Origin: Diplocarpon mali | Lineage: Eukaryota; Ascomycota; Leotiomycetes; Helotiales; Drepanopezizaceae | Length of the DNA stretch: 64,000 bases | Direction of reading: 5' to 3' | Assembly (NCBI GenBank): GCA_024741835.1 | Contig: JAENRP010000067.1 | Location: forward strand, 30,790 to 94,789 | Shown: piece by piece, positions 1 through 11,562 of the stretch | Position numbering within the stretch: the stretch's first letter is position 1 | Layout: each line of letters opens with the position of its first letter | Notes under the pieces: model-generated | Seen by the model: only the letters and a program-made list of their open reading frames with translations | Told to the model about the DNA's origin: nothing | Databases searched by the model: none | Translations under genes and position numbers: made by a program

Positions 1-14
1 CCCCAACTCCCACC

Positions 15-939
15 ATGACTCGGCTCCTGGCTCGTCTCGTCCTGGCGCTCTCCTGGGCCAGGGGCATCGCCGCGGCGCCGCGGCCGGCGGGCGGCGGAGA
101 CGTCGTGGCCTTGGAAGCCGCCCCGGGTCAGTTCCCCTCCCAGGTGGCCCTGCTGCGCAACAACTACCTGTTCTGCGGCGGCGTGTTGCTGAACAAGAAC
201 ACCGTCCTCAGCAATCGACGCTGCGCGGCCACCTACCCGCTCGACGAGGTCGAGATCCGTCTGGGGTCCAACGTAAGTCGGGACCAGGCGCCGGCCGGCC
301 GAACGGCGACGTCCACGGCGCTGACTGACGCCGCGTAGAACTACAACTCGGGCGGGATCGTCGTCGGTGTCGACCGGGTCCGGCAATACCCCAACCCGTA
401 CCCGCCGTACATCGAGACCGACATCTCCCTCTGGACCCTGAGCACCCCCGTGGCAGAGAGCAAGCACATCAAGTTCGCCCAACTTCCCAAGCAGAACGCG
501 GATGTCAGCGACCGCGAGCCCTTGACCACCTCGGGCTGGGGAACCGCGCGGATGGGGTTCTACGAGCCGTCGCCGGCCCTGGGGTTCGACCAGGTCGCCG
601 TCGTCCCTCGCACCACCTGCACGCGCTGGTACGCAGACAGGGAGATATCCATCTTTACGGAGATGTTCTGCACGGCCAGATACGCGGATGGCCTGTGCCA
701 GGCCGATGCCGGGGGACCCGTCTTCTACCAGCGCACCGGTGAGTCCGCTCGGTCCGGGCCATCCTGATCAGAGAGAGGGGCTGGGAAACGTCGGAGAAGG
801 ACGTGACGTGCTAACGAGCTCGACAGGTGTCCTGGCCGGCATTGTCAGCTGGGATTACGGCTGCAACACGATGGAGTACCCCAACGTCCACACCCGCATT
901 GGCAGCTTCGTCGACTGGATCGCCAGGAACTTGTCGTGA
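15..939 (+). CDS. Secreted trypsin-like (S1) serine protease homologue, probably catalytically dead
   Basis: Three exons (15-272, 339-738, 827-939) joined by GTAAGT/TAG and GTGAGT/CAG introns give a 256-residue protein. The N-terminus (residues 1-20) looks like a signal peptide ending in an Ala-rich site. The chymotrypsin fold is well preserved: CGG near residue 54, the TDISLW Asp strand (Asp114), SW before the C-terminal sheet, six cysteines in the usual S1 positions, and the final helix ending DWIARNLS. The residues needed for catalysis are not preserved. The TAAHC motif reads SNRRC, so Arg69 replaces His57. GDSGGP reads ADAGGP, so Ala210 replaces Ser195. The oxyanion Gly193 is Ala, and the S1-pocket residue 189 is Gly rather than the Asp of trypsin. 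The activation IVGG also reads VVAL. The reading frame and introns are intact, so I infer a secreted pseudoprotease (binding or decoy role) rather than a pseudogene. Confidence 0.85.
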
Positions 940-1997
940 GATGGATGGGCGTCTCGGGGAGCTGGGAGGAGGAAGAGTGCCGGGGGGGGAGATGGGTAGA
1001 TCTCTGGTCACGCGGCGGGTGGCCGGTGGGATGATGTCTCGGAATGGTCAGCTTCATGCCGGGTGTGTTGGCGATGGCGAGTCCTCGTCGGTAGATCACT
1101 CCTAATATCTCCAGAGCCGTTTGAGAGTGCTGCGTGAGGCCGGTGTATGATAATAGTAGGAATAATCCCAGGTGTATTAGCGAGGTCTTGCTAGTATATC
1201 ATTCGCAGTATCTCCAAAGCCGTTTGAGTGCTGCGTAGGCCGGTCGAATTAGATATCCCAATAGTAGGAATCACCCCAATACCAGCGAGTCCTCGCCGGT
1301 CGGGGCGGTCTCGGGACGGGGGATGCCGTGCGGCGCGGGACATCAGAAGAGCGCCGCGCACTGGGTAGCGAGACTGTGACCAAGGTCTGTATATATATAT
1401 ATATATCCCCCCCTTTCCCCCTCTCTCGCTCGTCAGTCCGGCGAGAGACGCGTCTGTGCGTGCTCGGTACGGTACATACCGACGGAATGGCTCGAATGGC
1501 TGGGTTGTGCGAGGCTCTCTCTGCCGCGCGGCTGCGAGCACACTGTCGTGGCCTCGGTGCCGGGGACGCCTAAGCGAGCGTGTAAACAGAGCCCCGCACC
1601 TCGCAGCTCCTGCGCAGGCGAGTTTCTCCTCGGCGTCCCGGCCGTCTTGGCACTTCTCGGCCCTTCGGCCGGTTCGCGAGTCGGCGGCTGCTACGCCTCG
1701 CGGGGGAGCGGAGGGGGGGGACGAGATGGTGGCTGCCGTGCGGGGGCGGCCAGGGGGCGTCACGGCTCCCCGCCGGCTGATGACGGCTAGTCGGGACTCA
1801 CACGACGTCCCACGATGGGAGTGATCCGGCGAGAAGGTTTGACTCTATTGTTTAATATGAGAAGATGTAGGTATCGTTGGGAAAGAGGGCCCGCTTGCAT
1901 CAGAGGCCTGCACTGCCCGAGAACTCCGTGGTGAAAAAGACTTTTGCCGCGCCCCGAGTAAGCATCGGTACCCATGGAATATATACAAAGACCGGAA
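940..1997. other. Intergenic, no gene seen
   Basis: This is the convergent 3' spacer between the trypsin-like gene and the Ca2+-ATPase. A short (TA)n run followed by a C-tract lies near 1388-1413. A near-repeat of about 40 bp (gtatctccaaagccgtttga type) occurs around 1106-1130 and 1209-1230. The open frames here have no recognisable domains. Confidence 0.6.
1388..1413. repeat. (TA)n microsatellite with adjacent C-tract
   Basis: About nine TA dinucleotides are followed directly by seven C residues. It lies in the convergent intergenic spacer. Confidence 0.8.
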
Positions 1998-4900
1998 TCA
2001 CCGAATCGCACCCTTCTCCTCGTCCCCCGGCTCTCCCTCGATCGTGATCTCGGGCACGTGCTCTGTGACCACCACAGGAGGGGTGGGAACCCTCCCCGTC
2101 TTCTCGGCACTCGCCTCCGCGACGGCCGTCGTGGGCTTCTTGCGGATGCTGGGCAGCTGGCTCCACATCCGCGAGGAGAATCTCTTCACGGCGCGGTACA
2201 CGGCCGCGAACGGGCCGCCAACGGTCGCCGCGATCCTCTCGAACCACGGATCCGGGAAGCAGCGAACCAAGATCCCCATCGGCAGCGAGAGCGCGGCAAG
2301 AACAACGCAGATGGCCCACTGGGTTCCGTCAATCCTGGTGATGGAGAAGGCCTCCCCCCCGAGGAATATGATGGCGATTTGCAACCCCACCATCAGGATG
2401 TTGATGGCGATGAAGAAGTAGTTGCGGTGCAGGCCGACGAAGATGTTGAACTGGTTGTCCAGGCGACGGTTGTTGAACTCGTTGAAGATCTGCATCCACA
2501 CAAAGGTGTTGAAGACCATGGTGTTGAGCTCGAGCTCCCGGTCGGGGTTGGAACTGTCGTAGCCCAGGATTTGCTCGCCAGCAAAGTGCAGGACAAACGT
2601 AACGATCAGCTGGAAGATTGCCTGGCCGACAATCATCTTCCACATGTTCATGGTGATCAGGGGAGCCTTCTTGCCCGCGGGCTTGCGGTTGAGAATCTCG
2701 GGCGTCGGAGGATCGGTGGCGAGGGCCAGAGCAGCGAAGGTGTCCATGATCAGGTTGACCCACAGGAGCTGAACCGCTGTGAGGACGGACTCCATTTCGG
2801 AGCTGGCGACCGCGGATACGAAGGCGAGGGTCACCGCAGTGATGTTGACGGTGAGCTGGAACTGCAAGAACTTGGCGACAGCGTCGTTGACCGCGCGTCC
2901 CCACATCAGCGCCTTGACGATAGACGCAAAGTTGTCGTCCATCAAGATGATGGCCGAGGCCTCCTTAGCGACTTCCGTCCCGGCGATTCCCATGGAGAAC
3001 CCGACGTCCGCGGCCTTCAAGGCTGGTCCGTCGTTAGTCCCATCTCCGGTCACGGCGACCGTCTCGTCCATCGATCGGAGCTTCTGCACAAGGATTTGCT
3101 TGTCTTGGGGAGACGAGCGGGCGAGCACTGCGAGGCGAGGGAGGATCTCGATCATGGCTTCGTCCGAGAGCTTGCGGAACTCGGGACCTTCCATGACAGT
3201 ATCGTTCGCGTCGTCGGAAGCGCCGACGATGCCGCACTCTCTGGCAATGGCTCGGGCGGTGATGATGTTGTCGCCGGTGACCATGCGGACTTTGACCCCG
3301 GCAGATTGACATTTGGCCACAGCCTCGGGCACGCCGGGTCGGACGGGGTCCTGGATACCGACCACACCACTGAAAGTCATGCTATCAAACACTTGGTCGA
3401 ACTCAGCGGCGGACGGATCGGCGGGTGTTTGTGTACCTGCGGGCGGCCAAGACGGGAAATCCTTGTAGGTGAGACCAATAGTACGCAGAGACCTCTGAGC
3501 ATAATCCGAGATGGTCTCGGTAATGCGCTGCTTTGCTGCTCCGGAGATATCAGAAACAGTACCGGTCGTGGGATCCGCGACGAATGAGCAAGCCTCGAGG
3601 ACTATTTCAGACGCTCCCTTCACAAAGAGGCGGTACTGGCTGCCATGTCTGATGACAACTCCCATGCTCTTCTTGTTCGAGTCAAAGGGGAAGAGTTGAA
3701 CGATCTCGGCATTTGCTCGCTCGTTTGTCAGAGTGTCCATGGCGAAGTGGTCCTTGGCAAAGTTGAGAAGTGCCATCTCCGTCTTGGATCCGATAAAGGT
3801 TGGGACGCCATCCTCAATACCCTCGAAAGCCGTAGAGTTGACAGCGATCGACTTGACAAGGAGCTCTCGGACTTCCTTGGGGATCTTTGCTGAGAAAGAC
3901 GCGGCTGATTCCGCTTCGAATGTTTCGGGCCCGAATGTTCCTGCCACGACAGCCATCTTGTTCGTAGTGAGGGTACCAGTCTTGTCCGAGCATACTGTTG
4001 TGGCATTTCCCATGACTTCACAGGCCTTCAGGATGCGGACCAGGTTGTTATCTTTCAGCAGACGAGTCGTCGCAAAGGCGAGGGCCAATGTCACTGCGAG
4101 AGGCAAGCCCTCTGGAACCGCGCTTGAATCTAGTCAGCCCTGTTCCAAGAAATCTTTGACGAGCGGGCATCTCGGATCCGGGGCACCGTCCCGAGTTGCC
4201 TCTTGGCGTCTCTGGGACGCTGGGAAGCGTCGGTGAGAGTGCAGGGAGAGGCATATACGTACACCACAATAATCGTGATCGCAACGATCAGAATATCTGT
4301 GAAATCAGAAGCCTTTTCGGAACCTGTTCGGTTGTCACCCGAGAGGGAGGCGAGGAAACGAATGAGCAAGACGAAGAAGAGTAACCCTGCGGCACTTTGC
4401 ACTATTAGCGGATGAATGATCTTACAGAAGATTGCGACGTACGAGGACCCGAGCTTGGCAATCGCACTGGCCATCCTCCCGAGCTTGACTTGTAGTGGAG
4501 TTTCCTCCGGCTCTGTTCGCATCGACATCATGATCTTTCCAAAACTCGAGTTGACGCCGACCGACGTGACCAGATAGGTGCCAACGCCCTCCAGTACCTT
4601 TGCACCGGAGATGATGAATGGATCCAGATTCTTCTGGTTAGTGTGGCCTTCTTCCAGCAGTCGCGTCACCTGTGCACCGGGTGTTTTCCGCAGTGAATCG
4701 GACTCGCCTGTCGCCGATGATTCATCGCACTTGACGTTATGGCCACCGATGAAGATGCCGTCTGCAGGGACCATATCACCGGGCTGAAGAGGTTGAGTTA
4801 GGGGAGTTTCAAATCTACCAGGAGCAATGTGGCGTACCTCGAGATGCAGAACGTCTCCAACCAAAACGTCGTGAACATTAATGACTATCGACTTGCCACT

Positions 4901-5888
4901 GCGGATGACTTTGACCTCGCGATCATCTTTCTGTTTGACATGTGAGTACCGGCTTATCTATCGGACAGGTTCGTAGCGCGTACCTTTGCGTTGAGTTTGA
5001 CAAACGCGCGCTCTTTCTGCCAATCATTCATACTACCGACCACGACAACAATGACAATAGCGACGATAATTGCAACCCCCTCGACCCAGTCGACTTTTGC
5101 GCCCCCCTCTCCCTCTTCCTCGTCGGGGTGGTCTCGAAATGTCTCGTAGAGCTGGCAGAGTTAGAGGGTATGAGTGGAAGGCTAAACGAGGGTTGCGCTT
5201 ACCCCAAGCGACAGGCTAATGACGGCCGCACCCGTCAACAGCAACAAAACTTTGTCTTGGTAGGCCATCCACATCAGCCTCCATAAGGGTGTGGCTTTTT
5301 TGGTCGGGATAACGTTCTTGTCGAAGATGCGTATGCGATCCGAAAAGGATCCCGGCTGCTGCCCTGCCTGCGCGGTTGCCAGTTCCGCGGCGCTCTCGCC
5401 TTTGAAGCCCGGGGATTTTGTGACTTCTTGGAACGATACTGTGCCCTCGAGCGCTCCCTCATCGATACTCAGACCAGCGTTGATATCCGTCCGTAGACCT
5501 CGTTCGATGCCCGGTACGCCTCCCAGAGCTGTGAAGGCGGCCAGGGACTTGGGATTCAGCAGCTTGTTCAGTTGACCTGGACTGAAGGCGAACTTGTTGT
5601 CCTGGACCTCGAAATCCGCCTCGCTCCCGGGGTCTGGAGACAGCGCATGGTCTGTATCTTGGAAAGTGATGCTAGACGTCGTACTGGCTCCTCCTGGTGT
5701 TCCGGGTGCCAACAATGTCTGGGCACTCTGCGCGCTGAGGAACGAGGTGTCGGAGGTCGTTCTTGGGCGCCCTCCGGCTGTCTCGTCCTCCTCGTTCTGA
5801 GCCTGGGATGATCAGCCTTGCGCCATGTGCTCGGGTGGTATGTACCTACGGCAAGGCCGCCGGTTTGAATCCTGGGGACGCCTAACAT
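1998..5888 (-). CDS. P-type Ca2+-transporting ATPase (PMCA/PMC1 type, P2B)
   Basis: The ATPase pumps Ca2+ out of the cytosol across the plasma or vacuolar membrane. I read seven exons on the minus strand: 5888-5850, 5802-5203, 5151-4984, 4930-4838, 4783-4443, 4394-4263 and 4122-1998. They sum to 3498 nt (1165 residues). In order the protein shows TGESD in the actuator domain, the PEGLP motif of TM4, the phosphorylation motif CSDKTGTLT (Asp about residue 504), KGASE in the nucleotide domain, MVTGDN, the hinge TGDGTNDGPALK, then the C-terminal membrane segments and a hydrophilic acidic tail. Phase and family alignment support each junction. The intron at 4442-4395 is 48 nt and stop-free, so a naive translation keeps 16 extra residues (see findings). 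The intron at 4262-4123 ends in AAG. The 13-residue first exon is the weakest part, because exon 2 has no upstream in-frame ATG before a stop. Length fits fungal PMC1 homologues. Confidence 0.9.
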
Positions 5889-6570
5889 GATGAATTTCGG
5901 GTCCTGAAGCCGCTGGCGGACACGGTGGGTGAGGTCCCGGGAGGAAGCTCCAACTCGGTATATATCGGCGAGAGAATCACGAGAGGACGGTTGAAGATGC
6001 TTCGAGTGGCGGAGACATGCGCCGTAGGTGAAAGAGCACAGCCCGAGCTAAGATGCTTTGCCAGAAGCCAAGGCTGTAAAATGCCGCATCGATTGGAAAG
6101 TCTCGAGGAAGGCGAGATGCCACACGGCTCCGAGACTAGCCTCCACCAGGTGCTACGCAGAGAGACGTGAGCTCGTCGAGGAAGGCGACGAGTGACGGGG
6201 GAGGAGATGGTTCCAGACTAGAGATGATCTCATAGCCCGAAGGTAAGTCGACGAGTAGAGAGAGTATGTATGAATCGCGAGCCCCACGACCGAAGGGAGA
6301 GAGGGCAGAAATCCAGCAGACGCAGGAAACTTTAGAACTTGCAATCAACCAGAGCGAGCTTGTTCGAGAGGCTGGAGTGGATCTCGCAGCTGGAGGTCTT
6401 GGAAGCCTAAGCGAGACAGCCAAGGGGGGCGGAGTTGCTGGAGCGAGAGTGCACAGCCCCTAGAGCGAACTCTCTTGAGACTGATTTTCGGCCGGCCTCC
6501 AACTGGCCGTCCTCATGTTTCTCGGCGTCTGGCCTTCAGTTGCCCCTGAGCCAACTGATGTTGTGCCAAG

Positions 6571-7437
6571 CACGTGAGAAGGTTTTCCCACGCAGGCATT
6601 TTGCACGCGGCGATGCTTGCACGATCGATGGGTAAGGTGCGTCCGTTCATGCGGACTCTGCCATCAGAAGAGTCGAGCCGCGGTCGCCAAGTCGGGGTGT
6701 GCGCTGCTGTACCGTGGAGTGTGTAGGTGCAGAGAGGAAGCAGGGAATTCTCGTCGGGGCGACAATCTGTGAAGTCTGGATGGTGCCAAGAGCGGCTTAG
6801 CGCTGCCTCTGGTCACGTGGGCTACCAAAGTACCAAGGTACCAAGTGATCAGAGGCAGCGCAAAGCCGCCCGTCGTCGATTTCTTCACGTTCCTCGGACG
6901 CGATGCTCGAAGGGCAGGCATCGCGTGACGTGCTCCAATGTGGTGTCACCGGTGTGATTGCGCAGCGGGCGTTGCTGTCGTCGGCGGCTGCGCCGTGGTC
7001 TTCCCTCACCCCGGCGGCAGGCCGACGGAGAGAGTCCACGTCACGTGTGGATGCCACGTGCCCTTACAACCTGCCCCCTTTGCCGCGCACATAGCCACAC
7101 GGCGGGGCTTGCTTTGGCCAGACCACGGCTTTTGACGAGGTCGTCAGTGTCTGGATTTGGCCTGCTTCCGTTGTCGTTGGCATTGCCGGTATGCTTGCCC
7201 TGCTGTTCTCCCAGTGCCGGCGGCTTCCTACATCTGCGCCCCTTTTGCCTGGGTGTTGTCCTGGTTTGTACTATGAGGTGCTGAGCCTAGTGGTAGGTCC
7301 TCTGGCTAAAGCTTGTCAGGTGCGCGGGCCGAACTGACTACCTGTGTGTTGTTTGTCCCGTCAACCTCTCATAAAAGTGCTACAAAGACCATGGGCCGTC
7401 GAGCAAGTGTAGGCTCGCTTATGCCATATATCACGTG
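6571..7437. promoter_or_regulatory. Cluster of five CACGTG E-boxes
   Basis: Palindromic CACGTG occurs at 6571-6576, 6814-6819, 7042-7047, 7055-7060 and 7432-7437. In fungi this hexamer is the core site of bHLH factors such as Cbf1/Pho4/SREBP-type proteins. Five in under 900 bp is well above chance. The target gene is not evident. The nearest start is the Ca2+-ATPase at 5888. Confidence 0.45.
6792..6869. repeat. 29-bp imperfect inverted repeat (hairpin)
   Basis: Left arm 6792-6820 pairs with right arm 6841-6869, with three mismatches over 29 bp and a 20-nt spacer that itself contains short ACCAA-type direct repeats. One CACGTG site is inside the left arm and its partner in the right arm is degenerate. 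Confidence 0.7.
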
Positions 7438-10032
7438 ACTATCAATATGGTCCTGGATATCATGCCATCTCCTCCCTGCAAGCCTGGGCCAAATGTTTTT
7501 CTTGCTGGACTCTCCAAGCTTGGTGCGAAGGGAGTGCTTGATCGCAGGCCGACAGGCTGTTCAGGTCTTTCTACGCGCCGGGTGGGCGTGAGGCTACGTC
7601 CGTCTTCCTCTCGGCCTCTGCGCAGGATATCGTGTGTATGCACTCTATCTGCTTGGAGCAATAGCTGTGCTACGGCGTCTCATCACCACGTCAACCCGCT
7701 GGCTCGCGGGAAGAAGAGTGATGCGGAGAGTGACGAACCTTTGATGCGAGCTTGCCCACGCCTCCTCGCTGCTTGTGATTCATTGGTCTGGACCAGCTAT
7801 GCCTGCTCACAACCCAGATCTCAGTTGTGCCTCGAGCAGTCAAGTGTGCATCTATCTGACCTGGTTTCTCGTCATCGTTGGGCCTAAAGGCAAATCGCTG
7901 ACTTTCGAGGACGATGTCTCGAGCACCCCCCCTCATCGAACAAGACCTGGTCTAGGAAGCGTGACGGAGGATCTATGCCAGTGGAGGCCAGATGCGGAGC
8001 TCCTTGTCAGACTCGGGATGCCATTGTGCAGATGCTGCGAGCTTCTCTTCTACGACGCCACTCACGTACCTCTCGGAAGTCGTGAGCACTGGGAAACGCT
8101 CTGCGCTGTATGATCCCATCTTCACGGCGTCGATGTTCCCTTTCGTCTGGGCCGATGGGGGCCCTGGTAAACATGCGGGTGCGGCGCGGGAATGCCCGCC
8201 GCCGAGCGACGTCCAACCCCTGAGACCAGGATTCGGCCGAGCATCAGAGCTCGAGTTGGGGGATTATCCATCCCGCACCCCGGCTTTGCCCATCACAGCC
8301 AAACGTGACACCGTCCGGCCAGCCCTCTCTCCACCCGACCGAGTCAGAGCGTCCGCGTCCAGATCCCCGAGACTGGGCGACAGCAGTTTCTCGGCCCCGA
8401 CCCATGAGTCAACCGAGAAGCCTCCGCAACACCTCGTGACTTGGTGCGATGGAAACGAGGCCTCTCGTTCAGAGCGTCTCGTTCGGAGCTGGGGACAAGC
8501 CATGCAGTTCTCTCATCGTGGATATTGCATTGCTAACTACAGCGACACATGAAACTCCGGACCTTTTCCACCGTTCCCCCAGTTTCAGGCTGGGTGAAGA
8601 GAAAAGAAAAAGAAGATACCTGCTGGGAAGAAAATAAGCCCGGGTAAACAAAAGCAGAGGGAGTTGGCTTGGAACTAGTCATGTGACACGCATGCCATAA
8701 CTGTCCTGACGGGCAATGAGAGGTCCTGTCGTCCCTGGCCACAGAGAAAGATATTGCCACTCTAAGATAAAGGAAGCCGCATTCATGGTGAGTATCAGGA
8801 CAGTTAATCTTCTGTAACCTATCACCGTACAGCTGTGGAGGTGTTGTGGATTGTTGGAGAGACAGGGCGAGCCGAGCTTTGTGTCAGTATGCCTGTTCAG
8901 ACTGCTGGTAATCGAGACGTTTGGTGTGGCGATCCTACAAGCAGCCTTGGCCCAGATAGACGATAGCCTGCCTGGGAAATTTTAGGGAAATTTCGCCGTC
9001 ATCCCAGATAGGTTCCAGTAAGTGACAGTAGCAGATACCACATGATACGTGTTTTCCAAGTTTTGCTGTACTTACGCGGCTTTCAGATCGTCGTTAGGAT
9101 TGCGCTTCTCCGAATGAGGATTAAAAACACTGAGTAGCCGACGTAAGCGAAGGCCGGGTTCGTCACCAAAATTAATGAATCGATGAATGCCTCTTACCGG
9201 GATCTGCTAGTGGCTCGCTCGTGAGATGGTAGATCGCGGTGCCGACCTTGCCTCCTTCGATGCTAGACTTCGCGATTATTATCAATAGTCGAGATATTCG
9301 GTCAAGAGTTCGCGGAAAAACAAGAATGCCAGTACAGAGCATAAGACAAAGACATGAGTCTGACAAGACGCCCAGGGTAATCTGCCCAACGAGAAGCTGA
9401 CCACCAGCAGTATCAACCATGAAGATTATTGTTCCAGCCGAATTTTTTTTTTCCACTTATACCGAAGATCATAGATTCGGCATCCCCCGTATTTGTAATT
9501 CGGGGCGGTTTAACTTGCTTCTCGAGGTCATAACTACGCCATTCAAGGACTAATTCTCATGGGAAACTCATCCTACAAACGAGACAGAATACAAAACTGA
9601 GCACTCGAAATCGGACCAGTGATCGAGCAGTAAACGTCCCATCTAGGAATTATTCGACGTCAAGGCAGCAGTCAGTCTCATGTTTCCTAACGTGACTGTA
9701 AGTTGACGGGAAAAGTGTGGTAGAGCAAAATGATAGCCAGCTTCGTGGGAAGAGCGCCCATTAGCAAGCTTTGAATAACACTTGAATATTTTGGTAACCC
9801 AAAATGGTCGCGTCAATGATAGGGAGCGAGTAAGGGTCGATGGGTCAAATGTGCGGAACCATCCATCGAAAATTATGAGAAATCGGTAAGCAGCCTTGAG
9901 CCAGGGAGAAGTGAAGTACGAGAACTTCTATTTCCATAGTTCTCAAGACACAACACGAATTGTCCCACCACCGATATCATCTCTCTCGCCCACGACGTCT
10001 TTAAACGCATTGGTGTGACAGTATTGGGAGCC

Positions 10033-11562
10033 TCAATGTCCTTTTACCGCTCCCTTAACGAGGTTCATAGCATTCGATTCCCAGCCAGTGGCACCACCAT
10101 GATTGCGCACCAAGTCTCGCACATCGATACTGTCAAAAGAGATCGTTCTCCGTCTCCCGATCAATGCTACATTTCTCGTACTTGGTATCCGCAACATCTC
10201 CTTTTCAACCTCCCAGCCGCACTCTCTAGCAAGATTTGCTACCCAAGCGACAAGAGAGGCATAGGTAGAGGTAGATGCGCCAGGGTCTTTCGGAGGAAGA
10301 GCGCGAAATCGGGAGCCACTGAGAGCATGGCTACAGCAGGGTATCATCATGAATGGTGACTTGGAGATATTGGCGAGAATTGGAGTCCATGGTGTGAGTT
10401 CGTCGGCGTGATTGGAAATTATGAAGGTTCCTTTGGGGAAGATCCCGTCGTGGGTCTTGGTGATTTGAGTCTCTTGAAGGGTACAGGTGAGGCGCGATTC
10501 GTCACCGGTTGTTGACGTAGTATCTAAGGTGATGCCGTTCTCGGTCTTGGTCATTCTTGTTGTGGAGTTTTGAACTGTATGGATAATAGAGGGTATCAAA
10601 ATAAGTTCTTTCAGGCTTTCTTGTGTCTTGGAACTCCAGGAAGACCAGGATTTACGTCTCCTCGCATCGAACCCCCAGCCGGAGTAGCCTTCTTCTAGAA
10701 GGATATGGACGAGTAAGCCGTTGCCACAACCAATATCGACAAAACCTGGAAATTCCTTGTTTTCGTACATTTGGGTCCAGAGCTCCATGAGAAATGCTGC
10801 GATGCTGAGGTCCTCGAAGACGTGCTTTCCAGGATCCGTAGTTTCAACCCAGGCCTTAATTAAACCCCTTGCGTAAGTCGCCTTGAGTCTGGCGTAAGTG
10901 TTTTGAAAGGTTGCTTGTGGAATGATCAGGTCATGCTGCACTCTCTTCACGTAGCCTTTTGCCGACCCCTGACCGTGTTCATGGAGGATCTGTAAAAGAT
11001 GCAAAGCTGTCCGTTCCAACTTCGCTGATCGTGGTTGCGACCCGAAAAACCAATAATGTATCGAAACGGTACCTTGGAGTCCATGCGGATTTGATGTATG
11101 CAGGAACGCAATTCCTTGGACAGCAGGATGGTAGAACGGTGCTTCTGGTGCTGACGATAGATGAGGAAGATAGACTACCAAGGAAATAACTTCTCCAGAC
11201 TCTTTAACTTGCTCGTAAACGTTGCAAGTCTGGTCCAGCGGTTTATCAACCAGCTTGTTCCTTGGGATCATAGTTCGGACAATCACCGTCTTGAGAACAA
11301 AGTCTTTGAAATGCCTGATCCGTGGGAGGATACTGCACTGAATGTGAACACTACTATCAAACTGACAATTCAGAGTTATATCTGCTCGAAATAAATGATT
11401 CGAGTTGAGGTTTGGGTTCCGTATGAGATTTAGCATGACGTTTCTAAATACCTCTGGAGGAAACGTGCAAGTACTGCTGTATAGCGGTGTCCATATCCCA
11501 TCAGAGCTGTCCTCGAGAAAGGGGACAGTTTCCGGTGGGATCGAGTCCGGATTGAAACTCAT
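10033..11562 (-). CDS. TRM44: tRNA(Ser) uridine-44 2'-O-methyltransferase (Trm44)
   Basis: The single-exon frame encodes 509 residues from the first in-frame ATG at 11562. The frame stays open upstream to about 11655, so a slightly longer product through an unseen intron is possible. Trm44 makes 2'-O-methyl-U44 in tRNA(Ser) using S-adenosylmethionine. The SAM-binding motif I, VDIGCGNGLLVHILLEEGY, is followed by GWGFDARRRKSW, typical of Trm44. Further on NHADELTPWTP and MIPCCSHALSG match the family's C-terminal catalytic region. The N-terminal part (FPPEVFRNVMLNLIRNPN, SNHLFRADI) also fits fungal Trm44. It is head-to-head with the eL24 gene, 412 bp apart. Confidence 0.9.
   Translation of the reverse strand: MSFNPDSIPPETVPFLEDSSDGIWTPLYSSTCTFPPEVFRNVMLNLIRNPNLNSNHLFRADITLNCQFDSSVHIQCSILPRIRHFKDFVLKTVIVRTMIPRNKLVDKPLDQTCNVYEQVKESGEVISLVVYLPHLSSAPEAPFYHPAVQGIAFLHTSNPHGLQGTVSIHYWFFGSQPRSAKLERTALHLLQILHEHGQGSAKGYVKRVQHDLIIPQATFQNTYARLKATYARGLIKAWVETTDPGKHVFEDLSIAAFLMELWTQMYENKEFPGFVDIGCGNGLLVHILLEEGYSGWGFDARRRKSWSSWSSKTQESLKELILIPSIIHTVQNSTTRMTKTENGITLDTTSTTGDESRLTCTLQETQITKTHDGIFPKGTFIISNHADELTPWTPILANISKSPFMMIPCCSHALSGSRFRALPPKDPGASTSTYASLVAWVANLARECGWEVEKEMLRIPSTRNVALIGRRRTISFDSIDVRDLVRNHGGATGWESNAMNLVKGAVKGH

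Larger units (their letters stand above)
5889..10032. other. 4.1 kb gene-poor region
   Basis: This is upstream of the Ca2+-ATPase and downstream of Trm44. No open frame here resembles a known family. It holds five CACGTG E-boxes between 6571 and 7437 and an imperfect hairpin at 6792-6869. A short hydrophobic frame on the minus strand at 9172-9456 could be a remnant of a fungal membrane protein, but it has no start context and no flanking exons I can defend. The stretch could hold the Ca2+-ATPase promoter, a non-coding transcript, or relic sequence. Confidence 0.5.

Noticed and set aside
1974..3587. 537-residue plus-strand frame
   Set aside because: It is antisense to the Ca2+-ATPase main exon and has low-complexity acidic content with no family resemblance.
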